Notes: generated by a model from the letters alone, not told the origin. 64,000 nt of DNA from Alphaproteobacteria bacterium (GCA_030604885.1 JAUVUZ010000010.1:1-64000), one strand, 5' to 3'. Positions 15,697 to 25,318 are shown, counted from the first letter of the stretch. Numbers and translations: made by a program.

Positions 15697-18177
15697 GTGG
15701 TTCCGAAAGAGGCGTTCCTCGCCCCCGATATCCTTCATGTCGGACGTCATCCCCTGGCCGGCGCATCGTTGCGCCGGCTTCAGTTCGACGACGCCGAGGG
15801 CGCCGAGATGCTCGCCGCGATGGTGGACGAGGCGAGCGTCGGCATCGCCGGATTCGGCCAGCTGCGCGCGGCGATCCGGATGTACGGCGGCGACCGCCCG
15901 GCCGCCGAGGGCATTCTCGAAGACACCCTCGCGCGCCTGCGCGACGAGCGGGAAATCGCCGATCTCTCGTTCCAGATCGGCATCTGCGCCATCGCCGCGG
16001 GCGACCCGGCGGCGGCGCGGCGCGCCCTCGACCGGGCGGCGGCGCTGCGGCCGGAGCGCGCCGTCACCCTGCGCACCCGCGCCCGACTGATCTGGCAATC
16101 CGAGGGGCCGGAGGCGGGGCGCGCGGCGTTCCGCGACGCCATCGACAAGGGCGACGACCCTACCTTCTGGAGCGCCTGGGCGACGCTGGAAGCCGAGACC
16201 GACCGCGCCCGCGCGCAGTCGCTGTTCGAGGAAGCCCTCGCCCGCCATCCCGACTCCGCCGCCCTCAAGCTCGACCTCGCCTGGAGCCGCCTGCACGCCT
16301 CGGAATTCGAGGGTGCGCTCGCCGCCCTCGGCGACGGCCTGCCCGGCGTGGCGCCGGGCGAGGAGGCGACCCTGCGCGGCCTCGCCCTCTACGGCCTGCG
16401 GCGCGTGCCCGAGGCGCGCGCGGCGCTCGCCGCCGCCCGCGAGGCGGCGCCGCTGATCGCCGAGGCCGAGGTGATCTACGGCTATGCCGCGTGGTTCTGC
16501 GGCGACGCGGACGAGGCGGAGGCGGTGTTCCGCGGCCTGCTGGCGGAGGACCCGGCGAACCCGGCGGGGATCGGCGGCCTCGCCGCGCTGCGTCTCGACG
16601 CCGGGCGGGACGCCGAGGCCGAGGCGCTGCTGGCGGGTTGCCCCGCCGCGCGGCGCTCCGGCGTCTACATGAAGCTCACCGACCTCGCCTCGTATCGCGA
16701 GCGCCCGCTGGAGGCGATCGAGTGGCTGCGCCGCGCCGACGAGGACGACCCGGGCAACGGCGCGATCCACGCGCGCTGGGCGGGGGTGCTCTACGGCATC
16801 GGCCGCCCCGATCTCGCGGTGCCCCATTACGACGCCGCCACCGCCGCCTCCGAGCCGCGCGGCGCCATCAACGCCTCCAACGCGGTGTTCCTCCGCCATT
16901 ACGACCCGGAGCTGTCGCCCGAGGACGTGGCCGAGGCCCACCGCGCCTACGGCGAGCGTTTCGGCGGCGAGGGCGAGGACCCGGCGTGGCGGTTCGAGAA
17001 CGTCCCCGACCCGGACCGCCGCCTGCGCGTCGCCTACATCTCGCCCGATCTGCGCGCCCACTCGGTGGCGTATTTCATGGTGGCGCTGATCGACCGCCAC
17101 GACCGGGATAACTTCCACCTCACCGTCTATTACACCTCGGGCGCCCGCGACGCCGCCACCGAGTGGTTCGCGCGTACCGTCGACGTGTGGCGCGACGTCG
17201 AGCACGTCACCGACGAGACGCTGCGGCGGATGATCCGCGACGACCGCATCGACATTCTCGTCGACCTCTCCGGCCACACCGCCCATCACCGGTTGGGGGT
17301 GTTCGCCCGCCGCGCCGCGCCGGTGCAGGTCACCTACCTCGGCTATCCCGACACCACCGGCCTGCCGGCGATGGACTACCGCATCGTCGACGCGGTCACC
17401 GACCCGCCCGGCGAGGCCAACCTGTTCGTCTCCGAGCAGCTGGTGCGGCTGCCGCGCACCTTCCTCTGCTACAGCACGGCGGAGGACATTCCCGACATCG
17501 CGCCGTCGCCCGCGACCCTCGGCAGGCCGTTCACCTTCGGCTGCTTCAACAACGGTCTCAAGCTCAACGCCCGGGTCTACGACGCGTGGGTGGCGATTCT
17601 CCGCGCGGTGCCCGAGGCGCGCATGCTGTTCAAGAGCGTGCGCTTCAAGAACGCCCACGGCGGCGACCTGGTGCTCGACGAGATGACCGCGCGCGGCATC
17701 GCGCCCGAGCGGCTGGTGGGGCTGCCGATCACCCGCACCCTGGGCGAGCACCTCGCCACCTATGCCGAGGTGGACCTCTGCCTCGACCCGTTCCCCTACA
17801 ACGGCACCACCACCACCTGCGAGGCGTTTTCCATGGGGGTGCCGACGCTCACCCTCAAGGGCGACCGCCACAGCGCGCGGGTGGGGGAATCGCTGGTGGG
17901 GGCGATGGGCCTGAGCGACGGCTTCGTCGCCGCCGACGTGGACGACTACGTGCGCCGCGCGGTGGACTGGGCGGCGCGGCGCGACGATCTGGCGGCGATG
18001 CGGCCGGGCATGCGCGACCGCTTCAAGGCCTCGCCGCTGGGCGACGAGCGCGGCCACGCCCGCGCGATGGAGGCGGCCTACCGCGCGATGTGGCGGGTGT
18101 GGTGCGCCGCCGGGCCGCGCCATGGCCTCGGCCCTTCGCGCTTCGATCGCGAGTTGCAGGCGTGCGCAAAGACCTGA
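15697..18177 (+). CDS. TPR/O-GlcNAc transferase-like glycosyltransferase, GT41, large form (826 aa)
   Basis: The start is a GTG with GGGGG six bases upstream, 17 bases after flaF. Residues about 35-425 are degenerate TPR helices. The GT41 region begins near 440 (LRVAYISPDLRAHSVAYFM). It carries SGHTAHHRLGVF near 524, FNNGLKLNARVYDAW with the catalytic lysine near 618, and LDPFPYNGTTTTCEAFSMG near 694. All catalytic elements are present. It resembles the OGT at 11785-13662 only in the catalytic part, so the two are distant paralogs. It probably O-glycosylates flagellin or another flagellar protein in the cytoplasm. Confidence 0.9.
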   Translation: MVPKEAFLAPDILHVGRHPLAGASLRRLQFDDAEGAEMLAAMVDEASVGIAGFGQLRAAIRMYGGDRPAAEGILEDTLARLRDEREIADLSFQIGICAIAAGDPAAARRALDRAAALRPERAVTLRTRARLIWQSEGPEAGRAAFRDAIDKGDDPTFWSAWATLEAETDRARAQSLFEEALARHPDSAALKLDLAWSRLHASEFEGALAALGDGLPGVAPGEEATLRGLALYGLRRVPEARAALAAAREAAPLIAEAEVIYGYAAWFCGDADEAEAVFRGLLAEDPANPAGIGGLAALRLDAGRDAEAEALLAGCPAARRSGVYMKLTDLASYRERPLEAIEWLRRADEDDPGNGAIHARWAGVLYGIGRPDLAVPHYDAATAASEPRGAINASNAVFLRHYDPELSPEDVAEAHRAYGERFGGEGEDPAWRFENVPDPDRRLRVAYISPDLRAHSVAYFMVALIDRHDRDNFHLTVYYTSGARDAATEWFARTVDVWRDVEHVTDETLRRMIRDDRIDILVDLSGHTAHHRLGVFARRAAPVQVTYLGYPDTTGLPAMDYRIVDAVTDPPGEANLFVSEQLVRLPRTFLCYSTAEDIPDIAPSPATLGRPFTFGCFNNGLKLNARVYDAWVAILRAVPEARMLFKSVRFKNAHGGDLVLDEMTARGIAPERLVGLPITRTLGEHLATYAEVDLCLDPFPYNGTTTTCEAFSMGVPTLTLKGDRHSARVGESLVGAMGLSDGFVAADVDDYVRRAVDWAARRDDLAAMRPGMRDRFKASPLGDERGHARAMEAAYRAMWRVWCAAGPRHGLGPSRFDRELQACAKT

Positions 18178-19583
18178 TCCTCGCCCTCGGCTACTTCGAG
18201 GCCGATCTCCTCGAACCCGCGGCGGAGGCCGCCGCCGCCGCCCTCGCGGCGGACCCGGACGACGCCGACGCCCATTTCCTGCGCGGCCGCGCCCTCGACC
18301 GGCTCGGCCGCACCGTCGCCGCGCTGCCCCACCTGGAGGTCGCGGCGCGCACCCGGCTCGACGACGCCGACGCCCAGCAGACCCTCGGCCGCGCCCTCGC
18401 CAAAATCGAGCGCCATGCCCTGGCGCTGCCCTATCTCGAACGCGCCTACGCCCTCGACGCCACCGCCAACCGCGCCGAATCCCTCGCCGAGGCGCTGGTG
18501 GCGCTGATGCGCGCCGAGGAGGCGGAGGCGCTGATGCGCCGGGTGGTGACGGAATACCCCGACGACGCGGTGGGCTGGGCCAACCTCGGCGCGGTGCTGC
18601 TGGACCTGGGCCGCGACGCCGAGGCCCTCGCCGCCTGCGACCGCGCCCTCGCCCTCGACCCGCACGACGTGGAGGCGCACATGACCCGCGCCTTCGCCAA
18701 CCTGCTGGGCGGCGATTGGCTCGCCGCGTGGCCCGATTACGAGTGGCGCTGGCGGCGCAAGGCGTTCCGCGACGCCTATCCGGAACCGGGCTGCCCGCGC
18801 TGGCGGGGCGAGCGCCTGCCCGAGGGGACGCGGCTGTGGGTGCGCTTCGAACAGGGGCTGGGCGACGGCATCCAGTTCGTGCGCTTCGTTTCCCGCGCCG
18901 CCGAGGCCGCCGGGGTGCCGGTGGTCTTGAGCGCACCCGCCGAGCTGCGCCGCCTGTTCGCCGGGGTCGCCGGGGTGGAGGCGTGCGTCGGCGCGCCGAC
19001 CCTGCCGCCCGGCTGCGCGGCCGAAATTCCGTTGCTCAGCCTGCCCGGCGTGTTCGGCATCACCCCCGACACCGTGCCCGGCCCGTTCCCCTATCTCGGC
19101 GCCCCCGCCGCGCCGCGCCTGCCCGAGGCGGGCGGGCGGCCGCGCGTCGGCGTGGTGTGGGGCGACAAGCCCAAGGCGCGCAGCCGCGGCATCGACGCCG
19201 AGCGCCTCGCCGCCGCCCTCGACGGCCTCGGTCTCGCGGTTTTCAGCCTTCAGGTGGGGGCGCGCGCCGCCGAGATTCCGGCGGGCAGCGGTTGGGTGGA
19301 CCTGTCGCCGACGATCGCCGACTTCGCCGACACCGCGGCGCTGATGGCGCAGATGGACGCGGTGATCTCGGTGGACACCGCCGCGCTGCACGTGGCGGGC
19401 GGCCTCGGCGTGCCGGTCTACATCCTGCTGATGGCCCAGGGCGACTGGCGCTGGCTGCGCGACCGCGCCGACACGCCGTGGTATCCCTCGGCGCGGCTGC
19501 TGCGGCAGGAGCGCCAGGGCGATTGGTCGGCGCCGCTGGCGCGGCTGCGGGCCGCGCTCGCGGCCCGCGACTTCGCTACTTGA
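18162..19583 (+). CDS. TPR protein with GT9-like C-terminal domain (473 aa)
   Basis: The GTG start lies 16 bases inside the end of the OGT gene. TPR units cover about residues 1-185 (AVGWANLGAVLLDLGRDAEA is clear). The C-terminal domain has RVGVVWGDKPKARSRGI, MDAVISVDTAALHVAGGLG and a GDWRWL segment. That is the same arrangement as in the gene at 10350-11738. The fold is like heptosyltransferases, but proteins with TPR fused to it are common beside OGT-like genes in alphaproteobacteria and have no settled function. The 3' end overlaps convergent flgL by eight bases. Confidence 0.82.
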   Translation: MRKDLILALGYFEADLLEPAAEAAAAALAADPDDADAHFLRGRALDRLGRTVAALPHLEVAARTRLDDADAQQTLGRALAKIERHALALPYLERAYALDATANRAESLAEALVALMRAEEAEALMRRVVTEYPDDAVGWANLGAVLLDLGRDAEALAACDRALALDPHDVEAHMTRAFANLLGGDWLAAWPDYEWRWRRKAFRDAYPEPGCPRWRGERLPEGTRLWVRFEQGLGDGIQFVRFVSRAAEAAGVPVVLSAPAELRRLFAGVAGVEACVGAPTLPPGCAAEIPLLSLPGVFGITPDTVPGPFPYLGAPAAPRLPEAGGRPRVGVVWGDKPKARSRGIDAERLAAALDGLGLAVFSLQVGARAAEIPAGSGWVDLSPTIADFADTAALMAQMDAVISVDTAALHVAGGLGVPVYILLMAQGDWRWLRDRADTPWYPSARLLRQERQGDWSAPLARLRAALAARDFAT

Positions 19584-21102
19584 GGAAGCTGAGCAGCGAC
19601 AGGTCGCTGACCATGCTCATCGCCGCATAGGAATACTGCAGCGCGTTGGCCTCGGAATTGATCTGCACCGCCACCGCGGTGACGTCGGCGTCCTCGATCT
19701 CGCCCGCGCGGGTTTGCAGGAACGAGATCTGGGTCTTCTGCCGGGTCAGCGCGCTCGCCAGCACCGTCTGGTTGCTGGCCAGGAGGTTTTCCAGGCGGCC
19801 GAAATCCTGCGTGCTTTCGCCGGTGCGCGCCACCGAGTGGTCGATGGCGTCGTTGACGATGCCGAGGGCGGTGTCGAGGCGGCGCTTCAGCTCGACGCCG
19901 TCGATGCCGCCCGCGCCGTCGCTCGGGGTGCCCTGGCAGACGATGCCGAGGGCGCGCAGGGCCTTTTCCACCGCGCCGTCCTTGGCGTTGATGCCGAACT
20001 CGACGCTGCGCACCTCGTCGACGCGGTGCTGCACCACGGTTTCGCCGCCCTTGTAGTAGATGTCGTTGGCGAGCTGCACGCCGTGGGTGGCGCCCAGCGC
20101 CTCGGCGGCGGGCGGCGGCGTGACGGTGAGGGTGGTGCCGTCGATGGAGACGCCGGTGACGGTGTAGGTGCGGCTGTTGACGTTGCTGCCGGTCACCGTG
20201 ACCGGGCCGGGCTGCACCGACGGCACGGTGACGTCGAGGCCCGCGGCGACGGTTTCGTCGGTGCCGGGCGGCGGCGCCACGGTGAGGGTGCGGCCGTCGG
20301 CGGAGACGCCGGTGACGGTGTAGAAGCGGTCGTTGCCGGTGCTGCCGCCGACCTGGATCATCATCCCCCGCTCGACGGTGGAGAACGCTCCGGCGGTGGT
20401 GGCGCCGATGGTGCCCGAGGCGCTGTCGAAGGTCACCGACCCCATGGTCGCCGAGGTGTGGTGCTGGAGGTTGAAGGCGTCGGCGTTGCCCGCGACGATG
20501 GTGCCGCCGGGGTTGAAGGTGAGGGTGCCGGTCTGGCCCGCCGTCACCTGGGTGTTGTTCATGTGGGCGAAGCGGCTCTCCGGCGCGGTCACGGTGTTGC
20601 CGTCGTAGACCGCCTGGAAGCTCGAGAGCGAGCCGTAGGGCACCGACACCGGCACGGTGTCCGACTTGCCGCCCGCGAACAGGTATTGGCCGTCGATCTT
20701 GATGTCGAAGTAGTCCTCCATGTCCTTCAAGGTGTTGAAGGCGCGCTGCTGGAGGTCCTTGAAGTTGTTGATCTCGTCGTCCGACATGTCGGTGATGTCG
20801 GTGGAGAGGAAGCGGTTGAGATCGTCGCGGAACGAGATCAGCGACTTGCGGGCGCCGTCCACCGCCGTGCTCATGGCGCCGAGCTTGGCGTTGGCCACGG
20901 TGTTGGTGGTGAGGAACGCCTGGGTGCGGTTGGTCTGGGTCTCGAAGTTGACCAGCCGCGCCGCCCCGGCGGCGATGCCGCTGTAGGTCTGCGACTTCTT
21001 CTTGGTCGAGAGCTGGGTCTGCAGGTCGTGGATGTTGCTCTGCGTCTGCATCAGGCGCGAGGCCATCAGGGTGTGGGCGGCGAGCGTGGGAACCCGGGTC
21101 AT
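19576..21102 (-). CDS. flgL: Flagellar hook-associated protein 3, FlgL (508 aa)
   Basis: FlgL joins hook and filament with FlgK. The N-terminus (TLAAHTLMASRLMQTQSNIH, DLQTQLSTKKKSQTYSGIA) and the C-terminus (AVQINSEANALQYSYAAMS) match the axial-protein pattern. It is longer than many FlgL proteins. The extra length is a central beta-rich region with two copies of an YTVTGVS-x-DG-x-TLTV-x-PPP unit about 50 residues apart. It is the last gene of the flgI-J-N-K-L operon, 17 bases after flgK. Confidence 0.92.
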   Translation of the reverse strand: MTRVPTLAAHTLMASRLMQTQSNIHDLQTQLSTKKKSQTYSGIAAGAARLVNFETQTNRTQAFLTTNTVANAKLGAMSTAVDGARKSLISFRDDLNRFLSTDITDMSDDEINNFKDLQQRAFNTLKDMEDYFDIKIDGQYLFAGGKSDTVPVSVPYGSLSSFQAVYDGNTVTAPESRFAHMNNTQVTAGQTGTLTFNPGGTIVAGNADAFNLQHHTSATMGSVTFDSASGTIGATTAGAFSTVERGMMIQVGGSTGNDRFYTVTGVSADGRTLTVAPPPGTDETVAAGLDVTVPSVQPGPVTVTGSNVNSRTYTVTGVSIDGTTLTVTPPPAAEALGATHGVQLANDIYYKGGETVVQHRVDEVRSVEFGINAKDGAVEKALRALGIVCQGTPSDGAGGIDGVELKRRLDTALGIVNDAIDHSVARTGESTQDFGRLENLLASNQTVLASALTRQKTQISFLQTRAGEIEDADVTAVAVQINSEANALQYSYAAMSMVSDLSLLSFLK

Positions 21103-21119
21103 CGTGGCTCTCCCTATCC

Positions 21120-23282
21120 TCAGGTGGCGATGTTGTTGAGGACGTCGAACAGTTGCTGGTTGGTGGTGATCACCCGCGCGGCGGCCGAATAGGCCTGCTG
21201 GAAGATGATCAACTGGGTGAGTTCCTCGTCGAGGTTCACGCCGCTGATCTGCCCCTGCTTCAACTCCAGCGACGCGGAGAGCGTCTTCTGGGTGGTCGCT
21301 TGGCTCTGCGCGCGCGCCGCCTCCGAGGAATTCTGCGACAGGATCGCCGCCGCGTAGGTGGCGAAGGTCTGCTTGCCGCCGGCGAGCTTGCCCGCCTCGC
21401 CGAAGCTGAGCTGGGTGTCGAAGGCCTTGGCCATGGCGTTGGCGATCGAGTTGTCGCCGGTGCCGAGGGTGTACTGGCCGGTGTCGGCGTTGCGTTGCAG
21501 CACGCCCGAGGACAGCAGCGACGGGTTGGTGGCGAGGTCCTTGCGCACGGCGAGGGCGGTGCCCGCGCCCGAGTTGGAGGGCGCCATGCCGAGGCGCGAC
21601 AGCACGCCCGCGTTGGTGGTCTCGGTGACCGCCATCTCCTGGCCGTCGTTCTGGAGGATGCGCAGGCGCACGCCCGAGCCCTCGTTGACCACCGCGGCGG
21701 AAATGTTGCGGGCCGCCAGGGCCGGGTCGGCGTTGATCTTGGCGGCGATGGTCGCCACCGTGTCCTGCGGGCCGATGGCGATTTCCGAGATGCTGGCGTT
21801 GCCCGCCGTGCCGATGCGCAGGCCGGTGGTGGTCGAGGCCTTCCACGACGCCGACACCACCTTGGTGTCGTAGAGGTAGTGGTCGCGGCCGTCGACGTAG
21901 AAGTCGTTGAGGCCGAGGAAGTTGGAGAAGCCCTTGACCGTCTCGTCGACGATGCCGAGGGTGTCGGCCCCGGCGTCGGCGTTGAACTGCACGGTGATGT
22001 CGGCGGGGGCGTTGACGGCGTCCTCGTCGCGCATCGCGAAGCCGACCGTCTCGGTCGAGGGGATCGCGATCTTGACATGGCCGGTGGCGTCGATCGACGC
22101 CCAGTTCACCGGCGCGCCCGCGTAGCCGCTGAAGAAGCCGTTGAGGGCGTCCACCACCTCCTGGATCGTGCCGGTGGAGCCGCCCAGCTCGGTCTTCAGC
22201 GACGACTGCGCCGCCTGGGTGCCGTCGGCGTTGTAGAGCACCAGGCGGACGTCGCCCGCGCCCAGGGTGATTTCCTGGTTCGCCGGGTCGATGAAGGCGC
22301 GGCTGCCGTTGAAGGTCTGCGCCACCTCGGGGTAGGCGGTGCCGCGGTTGTGCACGGCGTTGAGCTGCTGGCGCATCTGCGTCGCCAACTCGTCGATCTC
22401 CGACTGCATCGCGGTGAGGGTGCGGTCGCGCATCTCCACGTAGGCCGCGATCGAGCCGGACTTGAAGTCCTTGGTGATGTCGACGCCGTTGGCGGTGATG
22501 CCGTTGAAGTTGCCGCCCTCGTAGGTCAGCCCCGCGTCGGTCTTGGTGACCGCCTGGTGGGAGAGGTGGACCGGGCTTTTGTCGAGCAGGCTGGCGCCCG
22601 AGGTGGTGAGGACGATCACCTCGCCGGAATCGCGCTTGAAGTAGCTGAAGTCGATGTAGCCCGCGAGATCGGTGAGGGCCTGGTCGCGCTGGTCCTCGAG
22701 GTCGCCGGTGTCCTGGAAGGTGTTCTGGCTGCGGACGATCTGCGCGTTGAGGGTGTCGATGCGCTGCAGCAGGTCGTTGACGCTCTCGACGTCCGCCTCG
22801 ATCGAGCGGTCGGCCTCCAGGCGCAGGTCCTGCAACGCCGCCGACATCCGCGACATCTGGTCGGCCACGTCCTCCGCCGCGCGCACCACGTTCGACCCCT
22901 GGGTGATGCTGGAGACGTCGAGGGCGAGGGATTCGAGCTGGGCCGCGAGGTTGGCGATGTTGTGGGCGACCGAGCTGTTGTCCGCCGGGGTGCCGAACAC
23001 GTCCTGGATGCGGCCGTGGTAGGTGGTCTTGACCGAATATTCGCCCGCCACCGCGGCGGAGCGGCGGATGTCCTTCAGCAGGCTTTCGTCCACCGTGCGC
23101 GACAGCCCCTTGGCGCGGGTGCCGACGCCCTTGCCCGCGAGGATCTGGCTCTCCTGGACGAAGACCTTGCGGGTGTAGCCCTTGGTGTTGACGTTGGCGA
23201 TGTTGCGCGAGACCGAATCCAGGCCCTGCTGGGCGGTGGACAGGCCGGAAATCGCGGCGCCGAGGGCGAGAGTGATGGACAT
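21120..23282 (-). CDS. flgK: Flagellar hook-associated protein 1, FlgK (720 aa)
   Basis: FlgK forms the first hook-filament junction ring. The N-terminus has LGAAISGLSTAQQGLDSVSR then NIANVNTKGYTRK, the axial-protein signature. The C-terminus has NLDEELTQLIIFQQAYSAAA then RVITTNQQLFDVLNNIAT. Both are diagnostic. The length is on the long side for alphaproteobacteria. It lies 39 bases after the FlgN-like chaperone gene, which would guard it before export. Confidence 0.96.
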   Translation of the reverse strand: MSITLALGAAISGLSTAQQGLDSVSRNIANVNTKGYTRKVFVQESQILAGKGVGTRAKGLSRTVDESLLKDIRRSAAVAGEYSVKTTYHGRIQDVFGTPADNSSVAHNIANLAAQLESLALDVSSITQGSNVVRAAEDVADQMSRMSAALQDLRLEADRSIEADVESVNDLLQRIDTLNAQIVRSQNTFQDTGDLEDQRDQALTDLAGYIDFSYFKRDSGEVIVLTTSGASLLDKSPVHLSHQAVTKTDAGLTYEGGNFNGITANGVDITKDFKSGSIAAYVEMRDRTLTAMQSEIDELATQMRQQLNAVHNRGTAYPEVAQTFNGSRAFIDPANQEITLGAGDVRLVLYNADGTQAAQSSLKTELGGSTGTIQEVVDALNGFFSGYAGAPVNWASIDATGHVKIAIPSTETVGFAMRDEDAVNAPADITVQFNADAGADTLGIVDETVKGFSNFLGLNDFYVDGRDHYLYDTKVVSASWKASTTTGLRIGTAGNASISEIAIGPQDTVATIAAKINADPALAARNISAAVVNEGSGVRLRILQNDGQEMAVTETTNAGVLSRLGMAPSNSGAGTALAVRKDLATNPSLLSSGVLQRNADTGQYTLGTGDNSIANAMAKAFDTQLSFGEAGKLAGGKQTFATYAAAILSQNSSEAARAQSQATTQKTLSASLELKQGQISGVNLDEELTQLIIFQQAYSAAARVITTNQQLFDVLNNIAT

Positions 23283-23321
23283 GGAACGGACCTCGCGGCA
23301 GCGGGGTTGAAAACCTGACTA

Positions 23322-23786
23322 TTAGAGTTCGCGGTTGAAGCTCACCGCCAGCGGGCGGCCGTCGGCGGAGATGCCGGTGAGGGCGCCCGAGCGGCCGTAC
23401 ACCGCGCCGCGCTCCGACGCCTGCTTGACCCCTTCCACCATCGCATGCATCACCCGGTTGGCGGCGTCGATGTGGGCGTCGAGCAGCAGTTCGTTGCGCT
23501 TGCACTCGCGGTCGAGGCGCTCGCCGAGCGTGCGCATCTCGGCCCGCTCCTCGGTGTCGAGGGCGTGCAGGATCGCAGGCGCGTCGGCGATCGCCTGCAT
23601 CTGGTTGCGGTAGTTGCGCGTCAGCGTCCACTTGTTGGCCGAGAGCGCCTTGACCGCGTCGAGGTTGTGCTCGACGAGGGCGAGGTTCTCCGCCTCGATC
23701 AGGTTGGCGAGGTTGCCCATCACCAGCTTGAGATCGTCGATGTTGCGGCGGTCGCGGGGCTTGAGGTCGGTGATTTCGGTGGTCAT
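23322..23786 (-). CDS. flgN: FlgN-like flagellar export chaperone (154 aa)
   Basis: A mostly helical small protein with a long charged coiled coil (residues about 20-110). Its C-terminal tail reads AVYGRSGAL and then AVSFNREL. Position directly before flgK, size and helix pattern suit FlgN, which binds FlgK and FlgL before export. Sequence similarity of FlgN proteins is low, so the name is from context. It overlaps flgJ by four bases (ATGA). Confidence 0.7.
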   Translation of the reverse strand: MTTEITDLKPRDRRNIDDLKLVMGNLANLIEAENLALVEHNLDAVKALSANKWTLTRNYRNQMQAIADAPAILHALDTEERAEMRTLGERLDRECKRNELLLDAHIDAANRVMHAMVEGVKQASERGAVYGRSGALTGISADGRPLAVSFNREL

Positions 23787-24112
23787 GCGCGTTTCTCCTG
23801 CGCGGCGAGCAGCGTGGAATAGACGTGGTCGGCGATGCCGAGGCCGCCCTTCTGCGCCACCTGCTTGCCGTATTCGTCGATCATCAGCGAACGGTACATC
23901 TTCTCGGCGTGGCCACCGCCGAAGGTCGGGTCGGTGTTCACGCCCGCGAACATGTGCTGGAACATCTGGCTCAGGAACATCGCCTCGAACTTTTCCGACG
24001 CGGCGCGGATCTCGGCGGTGTCGGCGGACTTGCCGCTCGCGGCCGCCTGCGGCCGGGCGCGGGTCGCCGGGTCGATGCGGGCGTCGAACATCGAAAGCGG
24101 CTGGGCGTCCAT
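23783..24112 (-). CDS. flgJ: Rod-binding protein FlgJ, N-terminal domain only (109 aa)
   Basis: The rod-cap domain is seen: EIRAASEKFEAMFLSQMFQH followed by DPTFGGGHAEKMYRSLMID and QKGGLGIADHVY. The muramidase domain found in gammaproteobacterial FlgJ is missing, as is normal in alphaproteobacteria, so another enzyme must open the cell wall. The start shares one base with the flgI stop (TGATG). Confidence 0.9.
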   Translation of the reverse strand: MDAQPLSMFDARIDPATRARPQAAASGKSADTAEIRAASEKFEAMFLSQMFQHMFAGVNTDPTFGGGHAEKMYRSLMIDEYGKQVAQKGGLGIADHVYSTLLAAQEKRA

Positions 24113-25236
24113 CACATCACCTCGATTTCGGCGTTGAGGGCGCCCGCCGCCTTGATCGCCTGAAGGATGCCGATCATGTCGCGGGGGCCGACGCCGAGCG
24201 CGTTGAGGCCGTCCACCAGCTCCTGCAGCGACACGCCGTCGTTGACGATCGCGAGGCGGCGGTTCTTGTCCTCGTCGACCTCGATGTCGGTGCGCGGCAC
24301 CACCTGGGTCGTGCCGGTGGCGGAGAACGGCGCGGGCTGCGACACCTGGGGCGTCTCGGTGACGCGGATGGTGAGGTTGCCCTGGGCGATCGCCACCTCG
24401 GAAATCCGCACGTTGGCGCCGATGACGATGATGCCCGAGTGCTCGTCGATGACGACGCGGGCGATCTGGTCCGGCTCGACGCGCAGCTGCTCCACGTCGG
24501 TGATCAGGTCGGTGAGGGTGCCGGCGTAGCTGGCGGGCACCTGGAGCTGCACCGTCGAGGGGTCGAGCGGGCTGGCGACGCGGCCGCCGACATAGGCGTT
24601 GATCGCCTGGGCGATGCGCCGCGCGGTGGTGAAATCCGGGTTGCGCAGCGCCAGCTTGACGTCGCGCAGGGAGTTGAGGGCGAAGGGGATCTCGCGTTCG
24701 ACGATGCCGCCCGAGGCGATCCGCCCGGCGGTCGGCACGTTCTTCACCACGCTGGCGCCCTGGCCGGTGGCGGAAAAGCCGCCGATCGCCACCTGGCCCT
24801 GCGCCACGGCGTAGACCTCGCCGTCGGCGCCCACCAGCGGCGTCACCAGAAGGGTGCCGCCCTGGAGGCTGGTGGACTTGCCCATCGCCGACACCGACAC
24901 GTCGATGCGGGTGCCCTGGCGCGAGAACGGCGGCAGGGTGGCGGTCACCATCACCGCCGCGACGTTCTTGGTGTCGAGCTTGCCGTCGCGGGTGTTGATG
25001 CCGAGGCGCTCGAGCATCGCGATCAGGCTTTCCTTGGTGAAGGCGATGTCGTCGGTCTTGTCGCCGGTGCCGTTGAGGCCCACCACCAGGCCGTAGCCGA
25101 TCAGCACGTTGTCGCGCACGCCCTCGACGTCGGCGATGTCCTTGATCCGCGAGGCGGCGAAGGCCGGCTGCGCCAGGGCGAGCGCCAGCGCCGCGAAGGC
25201 GGAGAGGAGAGAAAGCCGCTTGAACGAGAGAGCCAT
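24112..25236 (-). CDS. flgI: Flagellar P-ring protein FlgI (374 aa)
   Basis: FlgI forms the periplasmic ring around the rod. A Sec signal peptide ends about residue 27 (LALALAQPAFA). The mature protein begins SRIKDIADVEGVRDNVLIGY, followed by GLVVGLNGTGD. The C-terminus has VGPRDMIGILQAIKAAGAL. The ATG at 25236 is chosen because it puts the signal peptide at the very start; a longer upstream frame has no RBS. It is the first gene of the operon, about 55 bases after the expected start from a sigma-54 promoter, and is divergent from fliX. Confidence 0.96.
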   Translation of the reverse strand: MALSFKRLSLLSAFAALALALAQPAFAASRIKDIADVEGVRDNVLIGYGLVVGLNGTGDKTDDIAFTKESLIAMLERLGINTRDGKLDTKNVAAVMVTATLPPFSRQGTRIDVSVSAMGKSTSLQGGTLLVTPLVGADGEVYAVAQGQVAIGGFSATGQGASVVKNVPTAGRIASGGIVEREIPFALNSLRDVKLALRNPDFTTARRIAQAINAYVGGRVASPLDPSTVQLQVPASYAGTLTDLITDVEQLRVEPDQIARVVIDEHSGIIVIGANVRISEVAIAQGNLTIRVTETPQVSQPAPFSATGTTQVVPRTDIEVDEDKNRRLAIVNDGVSLQELVDGLNALGVGPRDMIGILQAIKAAGALNAEIEVM

Positions 25237-25303
25237 GGCCTGCGTTCCGTCTGATGAACCCGTCGGCGCGGGTCGCAAGGGACACCGCTCCGCCCCTTCC
25301 ATT

Positions 25304-25318
25304 GCGAACCCCGTGCCA
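25304..25318 (-). promoter_or_regulatory. Sigma-54 promoter for flgI-flgJ-flgN-flgK-flgL
   Basis: On the minus strand the sequence reads TGGCACGGGGTTCGC. The -24 element is perfect. The -12 element is TCGC where TTGC is usual, at correct spacing (10 bases between GG and GC). It lies 68 bases upstream of the flgI start. Confidence 0.72.
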
